From contig JAHZHY010000258.1 of the NCBI GenBank assembly GCA_019420045.1, positions 1-6,248 of the forward strand: DNA of 6,248 nucleotides, read 5' to 3'. Of this stretch, positions 1-6,248 are shown piece after piece. Positions within the stretch are counted from its first letter, which is position 1. Each line of letters begins with the position of its first letter. The DNA is from Clostridiales bacterium (GTDB lineage Bacteria; Bacillota; Clostridia; Oscillospirales; Butyricicoccaceae). The notes beneath the pieces are model-generated. The model had not been told where the DNA came from and did no database searches. It saw only the letters and a program-made list of their open reading frames with translations. The position numbers and the translations under genes are program-made.

Positions 1-1607
1 GGGACATTTTGCAGGTGACCTATGGCTGTACCGTTTACCAGGAACAGGTCATGGAGATCTTCCGCCGTCTGGCCGGTTATTCTCTGGGAAAGGCCGACCT
101 GGTGCGCAAGGCCATGAGCAAAAAGAAGATGGATGTGCTGAAAAGCGAGAGGGAGAACTTTATCCACGGCAACAAGGAAGAAGGCATTGTAGGATGCGTG
201 GCCAACGGCGTTTCCGAAGAAGTGGCTTCCCAGCTCTTTGACGATCTGCTGGACTTCGCCAATTACGCCTTCAACAAAGCCCATGCGGTGTCCTATGCCG
301 TTTTGTCCTACCAGACTGCCTATGTAAAATACCATTATCCCACGGAATATATGGCGGCCCTCCTCACTTCGGTGCTGGGGGACAGCGCCAAGGTGTCGGA
401 ATACATCCTGGAATGCCGGGAAATGGGCATTACCATCCTCACACCGGACATCAACCAATCGGGGGCGGACTTTACCGTCCGGGACAAGACCATCCGTTTT
501 GGTCTTGCGGCGGTGAAAAATGTGGGCCGGAGCTTTGTGGCCGCTTTGGAAAAAGAGCGGCAGAGCGGCGGACCCTTCCGCTCGTTCAGCGATTTTTGCT
601 CCCGCATGGTGGAGACCGATCTGAACAAACGGGCCTTGGAAAATCTCATCCGCTGCGGCGCATTTGACAGCTTCGGCCACCGCCGCTCCCAGCTGCTAAG
701 GGTCTATGAGCAGGTGCTGGATGCTTCGGTGAGCGAACGGCGGAAGAATATCGAAGGCCAGATCGATCTGTTCGGCATGGCCCAGGAAGAAGAAGCGGCG
801 GAAGTGGAACTGCCCGACATCCCGGAATATCCCAAGCGGGAACTTCTGGCCATGGAAAAGCAGACCACCGGCATCTATCTGTCCGGCCATCCTCTGGACG
901 AGCAGGGGGAGCTGGTGAAGCAGGTGGGGGCCACCCCCATCGGCCAGGTGCTGGCCGCCTTTGCCCCGGAAGAGGAAGAGGGCATGGGAAGAGCAGAAAG
1001 CGATCTGCGGGATGGAATGTACATCACCTTGGCAGGCATCGTTTCGGCCGTCAGGCTGAAAACCACCAAAAACAACACCACCATGGCCTATGTGACCCTG
1101 GAAGACCGGTCGGGGAGCATGGAGCTGCTGGTGTTCCAGAAGGCCATGGACAGCGCACCCGGAGCTTTTGTGGAAGACAACGCTCTGGTGGTGTATGGCC
1201 GCATCTCCGCCCGGGAGGATGAGGAACCCAAGCTGGTATGTGACCGGTGTGCCGTCCTCACCCCCCAGAGTGCGGCGGAATGGCATGGCAAAAGCAGAAG
1301 CAGCGGATGGAGAGGAGCTTCCCGAGGGCCTTCGCCCCGTCCTCAGGTCCGGGAGACAAAGGAAGGGGCAGAAAAGGAGCCCGCCGGTCCCCGGCTGTAT
1401 CTTCGTTTCAGCGGAGAAAATGCCCCGCTGTTGGAACAGACCAAGGCTCTTCTGCGCCAAAGCCCGGGCCAGACGCCGGTGGTCATCTTTTACAGTGACA
1501 CCGGCAAACGGTTTCTGGCCCGGCAGGAGCTTTGGGTCACGCCGGGGGAGGAACTGATCCGGAACCTGGGCGGACTGCTTTCTCCCCAGAATGTGGTGCT
1601 TCGATAG
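1..1607 (+). CDS. dnaE: DNA polymerase III alpha subunit, 3' part (5' end outside window)
   Basis: This is the C-terminal 534 residues of the replicative DNA polymerase catalytic subunit. The frame is open from base 3 with no internal start needed, and the product aligns by eye with the middle of DnaE, so the gene begins upstream. Visible parts, numbered from base 3, are the fingers region with VYQEQVM (11-17) and the FNKAHAVSYAVLSYQT stretch (from 90), then a helix-hairpin-helix region around IRFGLAAVKNVG (from 164). These are followed by a beta-clamp-binding motif QIDLF (253-257), an OB-fold (about 339-420), a Ser/Arg/Gly-rich linker (about 423-463) and a DnaE-type C-terminal domain (about 465-534). 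The PHP and palm domains lie outside the window, so catalytic aspartates cannot be checked. The clamp motif before the OB-fold indicates DnaE rather than PolC. pcrA follows after 25 bases, suggesting one transcript. Confidence 0.95.
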   Translation, partial: DILQVTYGCTVYQEQVMEIFRRLAGYSLGKADLVRKAMSKKKMDVLKSERENFIHGNKEEGIVGCVANGVSEEVASQLFDDLLDFANYAFNKAHAVSYAVLSYQTAYVKYHYPTEYMAALLTSVLGDSAKVSEYILECREMGITILTPDINQSGADFTVRDKTIRFGLAAVKNVGRSFVAALEKERQSGGPFRSFSDFCSRMVETDLNKRALENLIRCGAFDSFGHRRSQLLRVYEQVLDASVSERRKNIEGQIDLFGMAQEEEAAEVELPDIPEYPKRELLAMEKQTTGIYLSGHPLDEQGELVKQVGATPIGQVLAAFAPEEEEGMGRAESDLRDGMYITLAGIVSAVRLKTTKNNTTMAYVTLEDRSGSMELLVFQKAMDSAPGAFVEDNALVVYGRISAREDEEPKLVCDRCAVLTPQSAAEWHGKSRSSGWRGASRGPSPRPQVRETKEGAEKEPAGPRLYLRFSGENAPLLEQTKALLRQSPGQTPVVIFYSDTGKRFLARQELWVTPGEELIRNLGGLLSPQNVVLR

Positions 1608-1615
1608 AAAAAGGG

Positions 1616-1623
1616 AAAGGGAA
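1616..1623 (+). promoter_or_regulatory. Purine-rich ribosome binding site of pcrA
   Basis: AAAGGGAA lies 9 bases before the ATG at 1633, within the 25-base dnaE-pcrA gap. It is a weaker match to the anti-Shine-Dalgarno than the AAAGGAGG sites further downstream, but it is the only candidate and supports the ATG start. The gap is too short for a hairpin terminator, and I see no promoter in it. Confidence 0.6.
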
Positions 1624-1632
1624 TAAACATAA

Positions 1633-3999
1633 ATGACGGAATTTGATCTCAAATACAGCGCTCTGCGCAAATCCATCCTGGAAGAGGAGTTTTCCGGACT
1701 GAACCCTATGCAGCGGGAAGCGGTGTTCTGCACCGAAGGGCCGCTGCTGCTGCTGGCCGGCGCAGGAAGCGGTAAAACCACAGTGCTCATCAACCGGGTG
1801 ATCAATCTGCTGAAATACGGCAGAGGTTACGAAGAGGAAACGGCTCCTGTGGGGGCCACCGAAGAGGACCTCAGGCGCATGGCTGCCTATCTGGCCCAGC
1901 CGGAAGAGGCGACTCCTGAGGATATTGTGGACCTGTGCAGCGTGGACCCTCCCCGCCCCTGGCAGATCATCGCCATCACCTTTACCAACAAGGCGGCCGG
2001 GGAGCTGAAAGACCGGCTGGAAAAGGCCTGCGGCGCCATGGCCGAGGATATCTGGGCCCATACATTCCATTCGGCCTGTGTGCGCATTCTCCGCCGGTAT
2101 GGCGAGCGGATCGGCTACGGCAACTTCACCATTTACGATGAAGACGACAAAAAGAAAATGATGGGACAGGCTCTGCGGGAGCTGGGCTACGATGAAAAGA
2201 AGTTTGATCTGCGGGGGGTCATCAACCAGATTTCCCGGGCCAAGGACAAACTGATTACTCCCCGGCAGTATCAGCAGCAGGCAGGGGACGACTACTACAA
2301 AAAGGCCGTGGGCCGCATTTACGAAGAATACCAGAACCGGATGCGCCGGGCCGGGGCCATGGACTTTGACGACATCATCATGGAAACCGTCCATCTGCTC
2401 CAGGAGTGCAGCGATGTGCGGGAGCATTACCAGCGCCAGTTCCGCTATGTGCTGGTGGACGAATACCAGGACACGAACCACGCCCAATATGTGCTGTGCA
2501 GCCTGTTGGCCGGAGGCTATGGGAACATCTGCGTGGTGGGCGACGATGACCAGAGTATCTATAAGTTCCGGGGCGCCACCATCGAAAACATCCTGGAGTT
2601 TGAAAAGCAGTACGAAAACGCCCGGGTGATCCGTCTGGAACAGAATTACCGCTCTACCATGAGCATTCTGGAAGCGGCCAACGAGGTGATTTCCCACAAC
2701 ACTGCCCGGAAAGGCAAGCGGCTGTGGACAGAAAACGGCGAGGGAGACAAGATCGTCTATTTTTCTGGGGACAACCAGGAGGACGAAGGGCAGTTTATCG
2801 CCAGCGAGATCCTCAAAGGCTACGGGAAAGGCCAGAAATTTTCTGATTTCACCGTGCTCTACCGGAACCATGCATTGTCCAACAGCATCGAAGGAGCACT
2901 CAAGCGCAATGCAATCCCTTACCGGATGGTCAGCGGTCTGCGGTTTTTCGACCGGGCTGAGGTGAAGGATATGCTGGCCTATCTGTGGGTCATTGCAAAC
3001 CCCTCAGACGGTATCCGGCTGCGGCGGATCATCAACAATCCGCCCCGGAAGATCGGCGCCAAGACCCTGGAGCATGTGGCCGACCTGGCATCCATGGAAA
3101 ATACCGACGATTTTTCCGTGATCCAAAGGGCAGGGGAATATCCCGATCTGGCCCGGGCCAAAGATAGCCTGGAGGCCTTTGCCAAGATGATCAAGGGCCT
3201 GCAGGAAAAGGCTCATGATCTGTCTTTGGGCGAGCTGTATGACGCTTTGCTGGAAGAGAGCGGGTATCTGCGGATGCTGCGCAGCCAGGAGAATATCGAA
3301 GCCCAGACCCGGATCGAAAATGTGATGGAGCTGAAATCCAACATTGTGGAGTTCGAAAGCACCCACGAAGGGGGCACTTTGCTGGACTTTCTGGAAGAAG
3401 TGGCCCTGTTCACCGACATCGACCGGTACGATGAGCAGGCCGACGCCGTTACACTGATGACCATGCATTCGGCCAAAGGACTGGAATTTGACACGGTGTT
3501 CCTCTGCGGCATGGAAGAGGGTATTTTCCCCTCCCGCCGGAGCATGGACAGCGACGAGGAACTGGAAGAGGAGCGGCGGATCTGCTATGTGGCCATGACC
3601 CGGGCCAAGCGGAGGCTTTTCATCACTTGCGCTCAGCGGCGGATGCTCTATGGTCAGACTTCTTTTTGTCGGCCTTCCCGATTTATCGGGGAAATACCGG
3701 AAGAGCACATGGAGAAAAAGGCAAAGGCCCGTCCCGCTCCCCAGCGCCGTCAGGCTGCCAACATCCGTCCCACTGTGCAGAAGAGCTTTGCTTCGGCTTT
3801 CGGAAGCCGGGCCAAGGAGGCCCAGAAGGATCTGCCCTCTGTGCGCCCCGGCCAGGCCATCACTCACAAGGCCTTTGGGGATGGGGTGGTGCAGGCCTGC
3901 ACGCCCATGGGCAACGATGTGCTGATGGAAGTGAAGTTTGCCGAAGGTACGAAAATGATGATGCTGCGCACAGCCAGCCAGTTCATCACCATCAAATAA
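1633..3999 (+). CDS. pcrA: ATP-dependent DNA helicase PcrA/UvrD family (superfamily 1A)
   Basis: A 788-residue 3'-5' DNA helicase, expected to act in the cytoplasm in excision repair, plasmid replication and clearing of stalled RNA polymerase. All superfamily 1 motifs are visible: Q-motif LNPMQ (23-27), Walker A AGAGSGKT (42-49), Ia ITFTNKAA (115-122), Walker B DEYQD (276-280), motif III GDDDQSIYKFRGA (303-315), motif IV QNYRS, motif V HSAKGLEF (612-619) and motif VI YVAMTRAKRR (652-661) with arginine finger R657. The C-terminus (about 740-788, from GQAITHKAFGDG) resembles the Tudor-like RNA-polymerase-binding tail of PcrA, which favours PcrA over Rep. Length is slightly above the usual 720-750. 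The excess is mostly an insertion of about 40 residues at 62-106, between Walker A and motif Ia. It probably shares a transcript with dnaE and with the flavoprotein gene 13 bases downstream. Confidence 0.95.
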   Translation: MTEFDLKYSALRKSILEEEFSGLNPMQREAVFCTEGPLLLLAGAGSGKTTVLINRVINLLKYGRGYEEETAPVGATEEDLRRMAAYLAQPEEATPEDIVDLCSVDPPRPWQIIAITFTNKAAGELKDRLEKACGAMAEDIWAHTFHSACVRILRRYGERIGYGNFTIYDEDDKKKMMGQALRELGYDEKKFDLRGVINQISRAKDKLITPRQYQQQAGDDYYKKAVGRIYEEYQNRMRRAGAMDFDDIIMETVHLLQECSDVREHYQRQFRYVLVDEYQDTNHAQYVLCSLLAGGYGNICVVGDDDQSIYKFRGATIENILEFEKQYENARVIRLEQNYRSTMSILEAANEVISHNTARKGKRLWTENGEGDKIVYFSGDNQEDEGQFIASEILKGYGKGQKFSDFTVLYRNHALSNSIEGALKRNAIPYRMVSGLRFFDRAEVKDMLAYLWVIANPSDGIRLRRIINNPPRKIGAKTLEHVADLASMENTDDFSVIQRAGEYPDLARAKDSLEAFAKMIKGLQEKAHDLSLGELYDALLEESGYLRMLRSQENIEAQTRIENVMELKSNIVEFESTHEGGTLLDFLEEVALFTDIDRYDEQADAVTLMTMHSAKGLEFDTVFLCGMEEGIFPSRRSMDSDEELEEERRICYVAMTRAKRRLFITCAQRRMLYGQTSFCRPSRFIGEIPEEHMEKKAKARPAPQRRQAANIRPTVQKSFASAFGSRAKEAQKDLPSVRPGQAITHKAFGDGVVQACTPMGNDVLMEVKFAEGTKMMMLRTASQFITIK

Positions 4000-4005
4000 A
4001 GGAGG
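3998..4005 (+). promoter_or_regulatory. Strong Shine-Dalgarno of the flavoprotein gene, overlapping the pcrA stop
   Basis: AAAGGAGG begins inside the TAA stop codon of pcrA and sits 7 bases before the ATG at 4013. The match is essentially perfect and fixes that start over the in-frame ATGs at 4025 and 4046. Ribosomes ending pcrA would cover this site, so translational coupling is likely. Confidence 0.85.
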
Positions 4006-4012
4006 AAACCCT

Positions 4013-4477
4013 ATGATCCGTCCCATGCGTCTTGGAAACCGGGCGATGGAAGAGGAAAAAGCCCGGAAACTGCTGGAAGAATGTGAATATGCCCTGTTTA
4101 CCACGGTGGATGAAGAGGGAGCGCCTCACACCGTGCCGGTCTCCCCGGTGGTGCTGGGAGACACACTGTATTTCCATTGCGCTCCGGCCGGAGAGAAGCT
4201 GGACAACATCCAGAAAAATCCCCAGGTCTGCCTGTGCGCCCTGGGGCGCACCCAGGTGCTGCAAAAGGAAATGACCATGGCCTATGAATCGGTGGTGGCC
4301 CAGGGAAAAGCCCGGCTGGCCCAGGGAGAGGAAGCCCGGCGGGCTATTTTGACCATCTGCCAGAAATATTCCCCTGGTTATGAGAGCGAGTGGGAAAAGG
4401 AGATTGAAAAATTCCCCAAGGTACAGGTGGTGGCGGTGGACCTGATCCACATCACCGGCAAGAGTAACCGCCTGTGA
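4013..4477 (+). CDS. Pyridoxamine 5'-phosphate oxidase-like flavoprotein, Nim (5-nitroimidazole reductase) type
   Basis: A 154-residue cytoplasmic protein of the FMN-binding split-barrel fold. Features seen are the N-terminal segment rich in Arg/Glu (3-25), the first barrel strands ALFTTVDEEGAPHTVPVSPV (27-46), LYFHCAPAGEKLDNIQKNP (52-70), YESVVAQGKARL in the middle, and the closing VVAVDLIHITGKSNR near the C-terminus. The GxK-D-I-NP and ITGK patterns are typical of the Nim/COG3467 branch rather than of PdxH, so a vitamin B6 role is unlikely. Family members bind FMN or haem-like cofactors, and some reduce nitroimidazoles. The native substrate here is unknown and drug resistance should not be assumed. 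Length is usual for the family, with no signal peptide or membrane segment. The TGA stop shares its last base with the next ATG (TGATG), a translational-coupling arrangement. Confidence 0.85.
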   Translation: MIRPMRLGNRAMEEEKARKLLEECEYALFTTVDEEGAPHTVPVSPVVLGDTLYFHCAPAGEKLDNIQKNPQVCLCALGRTQVLQKEMTMAYESVVAQGKARLAQGEEARRAILTICQKYSPGYESEWEKEIEKFPKVQVVAVDLIHITGKSNRL

Positions 4478-5292
4478 TGGAAAAAGAACTGCCGGAAAAG
4501 GACAGTTGGTGCCTGTACATCCTCCGCTGCGGCGATGGCAGCCTGTACACCGGTGTGACCAACGATCTGTCCCGTCGGCTCCGGGCCCATCGGCAAGGGC
4601 GGGGCGCCAAATACACCCGGGGCCGGGGAGAGCTGACGCTGGTTTACCGGGAAAGCTGCCTTAGCCAAGGCGCAGCCTTGCGCCGGGAGCGGCAGGTGAA
4701 AAAGCTGAAAAGGGCAGAAAAACTGAAGCTGATTCAAAGTCATCCTTTTTCTCCGGGGGAAACGCAGCCCGGAGAAAAGGAAGCAGAGGAAAGTGGAGAA
4801 GTCAACATGGAAAGAGAGATTTTGCTGCTGGGAGATCCCAGACTGTATCAGATCTCCCAGGAGGTCGAGAAAGAAGAGCTGGAGCAGCTGCGCCCCATGT
4901 TTGAGGATATGTTTGACTGCATCCGGGGCATTCGCCGGGATTATGATTTCGGCAGAGCCATTGCTGCCCCGCAGATCGGGGTGCACAAACGGGTGATCTG
5001 TATGCTCACTGACAAACACTATGTGATCATCAATCCCCAGCTTTCCTTCATCGGTGAGGAAACCATGGAGCTGATGGACGACTGTATGTCTTTTCCCGGG
5101 CTTTTGGTCCGGGTACGCCGGCATCGCCATTGCCTGCTTCGTTACCGGGATGAAAACTGGGTGGAGCAGGAAATGCAGATGGACGATGACATGGCCGAGC
5201 TGATCCAGCACGAATACGATCATCTGGATGGCATCCTGGCCACCATGCGGGCCATTGACAACCGGTCTTTTGTGATGAAAAAGCGGTCATAG
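4477..5292 (+). CDS. GIY-YIG nuclease domain fused in frame to a divergent peptide deformylase
   Basis: A 271-residue open frame, numbered here from the GTG at 4474 as residue 1. Residues about 12-88 form a UPF0213/YhbQ-type GIY-YIG domain: YIL (15-17), YTG (25-27), candidate catalytic R34/R35 and H39, and E72 in RRERQVKKLKRAEK. A charged linker rich in Glu, Gly and Pro (89-111) follows. Residues 112-272 form a peptide-deformylase-like domain, which in the family removes formyl from nascent N-terminal methionine: GRAIAAPQIG (160-169), DDCMS (202-206) supplying metal ligand C204, and HEYDH (246-250) supplying H246, H250 and catalytic E247. The ATG at 4477 is preferred for its TGATG overlap with the flavoprotein stop, but the GTG three bases earlier is equally open. 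There is no good Shine-Dalgarno, so coupling is expected. An internal ATG at 4807 could give a separate 161-residue deformylase. Confidence 0.85.
   Translation: MEKELPEKDSWCLYILRCGDGSLYTGVTNDLSRRLRAHRQGRGAKYTRGRGELTLVYRESCLSQGAALRRERQVKKLKRAEKLKLIQSHPFSPGETQPGEKEAEESGEVNMEREILLLGDPRLYQISQEVEKEELEQLRPMFEDMFDCIRGIRRDYDFGRAIAAPQIGVHKRVICMLTDKHYVIINPQLSFIGEETMELMDDCMSFPGLLVRVRRHRHCLLRYRDENWVEQEMQMDDDMAELIQHEYDHLDGILATMRAIDNRSFVMKKRS
4743..4781 (+). repeat. Imperfect inverted repeat (hairpin) in the nuclease-deformylase linker
   Basis: Arms 4743-4757 and 4768-4781 pair over 14 base pairs with one bulged T (4750) and a 10-base loop (4758-4767). The inner stem is CTCCGGG/CCCGGAG, so it should be stable in RNA. 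No T-run follows on either strand, so it does not look like an intrinsic terminator. It lies exactly between the two domains and ends 25 bases before the internal ATG at 4807. Its function is unknown, but it could affect RNA stability or ribosome passage. Confidence 0.65.
4795..4798 (+). promoter_or_regulatory. Candidate internal Shine-Dalgarno for a stand-alone deformylase
   Basis: GGAG sits 8 bases before the ATG at 4807, which is the natural first residue of the deformylase domain (MEREILLLGDPRLY). A second purine run, AGAGGAAA, lies at 4785-4792. The site is moderate in strength, but its spacing and its position at the domain boundary suggest that internal initiation is real. Confidence 0.5.
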
Positions 5293-5333
5293 GCCGGCAT
5301 TGAGAATGGAATAGGCTGCAAAGAAGCAAGAAC

Positions 5334-5341
5334 AAAGGAGG
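5334..5341 (+). promoter_or_regulatory. Strong Shine-Dalgarno deciding the GTG start of the dihydrouridine synthase gene
   Basis: AAAGGAGG lies 8 bases before GTG at 5350, and the frame then reads directly into the conserved N-terminus LAPLEGITG. The 57-base gap (5293-5349) holds no clear promoter or terminator, so the gene is probably read from the upstream transcript. Confidence 0.85.
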
Positions 5342-5349
5342 AAAGGCCC

Positions 5350-6248
5350 GTGCGCTATGATCTGGCCCCTTTGGAGGGGATCACCGGCCCTCTGTACCGG
5401 CGGACGCACCACCAAATTTTCGGCGGCGCCGACCGGTACTATACCCCCTTTCTTTCTCCGGGAGAAGGGGGCACACTGAACAAAAGAGAGCTGCGGGATA
5501 TCGCTCCTGAGGAAAACCAGGGTCTGCCTCTGATTCCTCAGCTGCTCACCCGGCGCAGCGGGGATTTTATCGGTGCTGCCCGTAGGCTGGCGGAACTGGG
5601 CTACCAGCACATCAACCTGAACCTGGGATGCCCTTCGGGCACCGTCACTGCCAAAGGCAAGGGATCGGGGTTCCTGGCCCATCCCCAGGAGCTGGATCAC
5701 TTTTTGGAAGAAATCTTTTCCGCCGCTCTGCCGGTGAAAATTTCGGTGAAAAGCCGGTTGGGCATGACTTCGGAGGAGGAATTTCCTCCCATTCTGGCCA
5801 TTTTTGAAAAATACCCCCTGGAAGAGCTGATCCTGCATCCCCGGGTGCGTCAGGATCTGTACCGGAAGCCGGTGCGGCCTCATGCTTTCCGGTGGGCGGC
5901 AGAACACACCAGCCTGCCTCTTTGCTATAATGGTGATCTGGTGACGGCGGAAGACTGCGCCCGGATGGAGCAGGAGTATCCCATGCTGCGGGGGCTGATG
6001 CTGGGGCGAGGGGCCATTGCCGACCCGGCGGTGTTCCGCAAGGCCAAAGGGGGCAAAGCGGCCCAGAGGGAAGAGCTGCGGCTGTTTCACGATACCCTGT
6101 ATCAAGGATACTGCCAGGCATTCCAAAGCACCAAAAATGCCATTTGCCGTATGAAGGACATCTGGCGGTGCATGATTTTCCTCTTTGAAGATGAGCAGGG
6201 ATTGGGTAAGGCCCTTCGTAAGGCCACAGAACCGGCTGATTATCAGTG
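5350..6248 (+). CDS. dus: tRNA-dihydrouridine synthase, 3' end outside window
   Basis: An FMN-dependent enzyme that reduces uridines in the tRNA D-loop with NAD(P)H, in the cytoplasm. The frame is open from GTG 5350 to the window edge (299 codons). Since the family usually has about 310-330 residues, only a short tail is probably missing. Motifs are the N-terminal LAPLEGITG (5-13), which replaces the usual APMAGxTD, then NLNLGCPSG with the predicted catalytic acid C94, and KGKGSGFL (102-109). FMN-contact patterns follow: SVKSRLG (132-138, with K134 and R136), HPR (163-165), YNGD (193-196) and LGRGAIADP (218-226). HPR and LEGIT suggest a Clostridia-type branch rather than classical DusA, DusB or DusC, so the target uridine cannot be assigned. 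The start is fixed by AAAGGAGG at 5334-5341. No signal peptide or membrane segment is seen. Confidence 0.9.
   Translation, partial: MRYDLAPLEGITGPLYRRTHHQIFGGADRYYTPFLSPGEGGTLNKRELRDIAPEENQGLPLIPQLLTRRSGDFIGAARRLAELGYQHINLNLGCPSGTVTAKGKGSGFLAHPQELDHFLEEIFSAALPVKISVKSRLGMTSEEEFPPILAIFEKYPLEELILHPRVRQDLYRKPVRPHAFRWAAEHTSLPLCYNGDLVTAEDCARMEQEYPMLRGLMLGRGAIADPAVFRKAKGGKAAQREELRLFHDTLYQGYCQAFQSTKNAICRMKDIWRCMIFLFEDEQGLGKALRKATEPADYQ

Noticed and set aside
1270..1391. Possible frameshift in dnaE, where the product turns Ser/Arg/Gly-rich (about residues 423-463)
   Set aside because: The frame re-enters a recognisable DnaE C-terminal domain afterwards with no frame change, so this is better explained as a flexible linker.
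696..1805. Long open frame on the minus strand crossing the dnaE-pcrA junction (369 codons)
   Set aside because: It lies opposite two clearly recognised proteins, has no recognisable domain, and its length is explained by GC-rich codon bias on the coding strand. The same applies to the other long minus-strand frames at 1537-2871, 3004-4104, 4378-5223 and 5287-6126.
4013..4477. Reading the flavoprotein as a nitroimidazole-resistance gene
   Set aside because: The Nim-like fold is widespread in anaerobes, sequence alone does not show drug reduction, and the housekeeping context argues against an acquired resistance element.
4658..4684. Small competing hairpins, such as GGCGCA (4669-4674) pairing with TGCGCC (4679-4684)
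   Set aside because: Short GC-rich pairing inside coding sequence, with no T-run and no link to a gene boundary. Likely chance.
5293..5349. Promoter or terminator in the 57-base gap before the dihydrouridine synthase gene
   Set aside because: No paired -35 and -10 elements with good spacing and no stem followed by a T-run. Only the Shine-Dalgarno is convincing.

Overview
The window is a tightly packed run of housekeeping genes from a moderately GC-rich, low-GC-lineage Gram-positive anaerobe. Class Clostridia is the best fit, perhaps the Oscillospirales, and this is inferred from protein flavour rather than searched. Pointers are a C-terminal DnaE beside a PcrA-type helicase with a Tudor-like tail, strong AAAGGAGG ribosome sites, a Nim-like flavoprotein, and a divergent short peptide deformylase. 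All five recognisable reading frames are on the + strand. No gene-free stretch exceeds 60 bases. I see no mobile element, CRISPR array, tRNA or rRNA.

Layout: (1) bases 1-1607 are the 3' part of dnaE (replicative polymerase alpha subunit), cut by the window start. (2) 1633-3999 is pcrA, a complete UvrD-family helicase with an extra segment of about 40 residues in domain 1A. (3) 4013-4477 is a pyridoxamine-phosphate-oxidase-like, Nim-type flavoprotein. (4) 4477-5292 is one open frame encoding a UPF0213-type GIY-YIG nuclease domain followed, with no stop codon, by a peptide-deformylase-like domain. (5) 5350 to the window end is a nearly complete tRNA-dihydrouridine synthase with a GTG start and a perfect Shine-Dalgarno.

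Gaps between genes are 25, 13, -1 and 57 bases, and none holds a convincing intrinsic terminator, so the genes are probably co-transcribed. The content links replication and repair (DnaE, PcrA, perhaps the GIY-YIG domain) with translation (deformylase-like domain, tRNA modification). No wholly new system is evident. The most unusual locus is the GIY-YIG/deformylase frame. Its linker DNA can form a stable imperfect hairpin, and just after it lies an internal ATG with its own Shine-Dalgarno, so the frame may yield a fused protein, a separate deformylase, or both.
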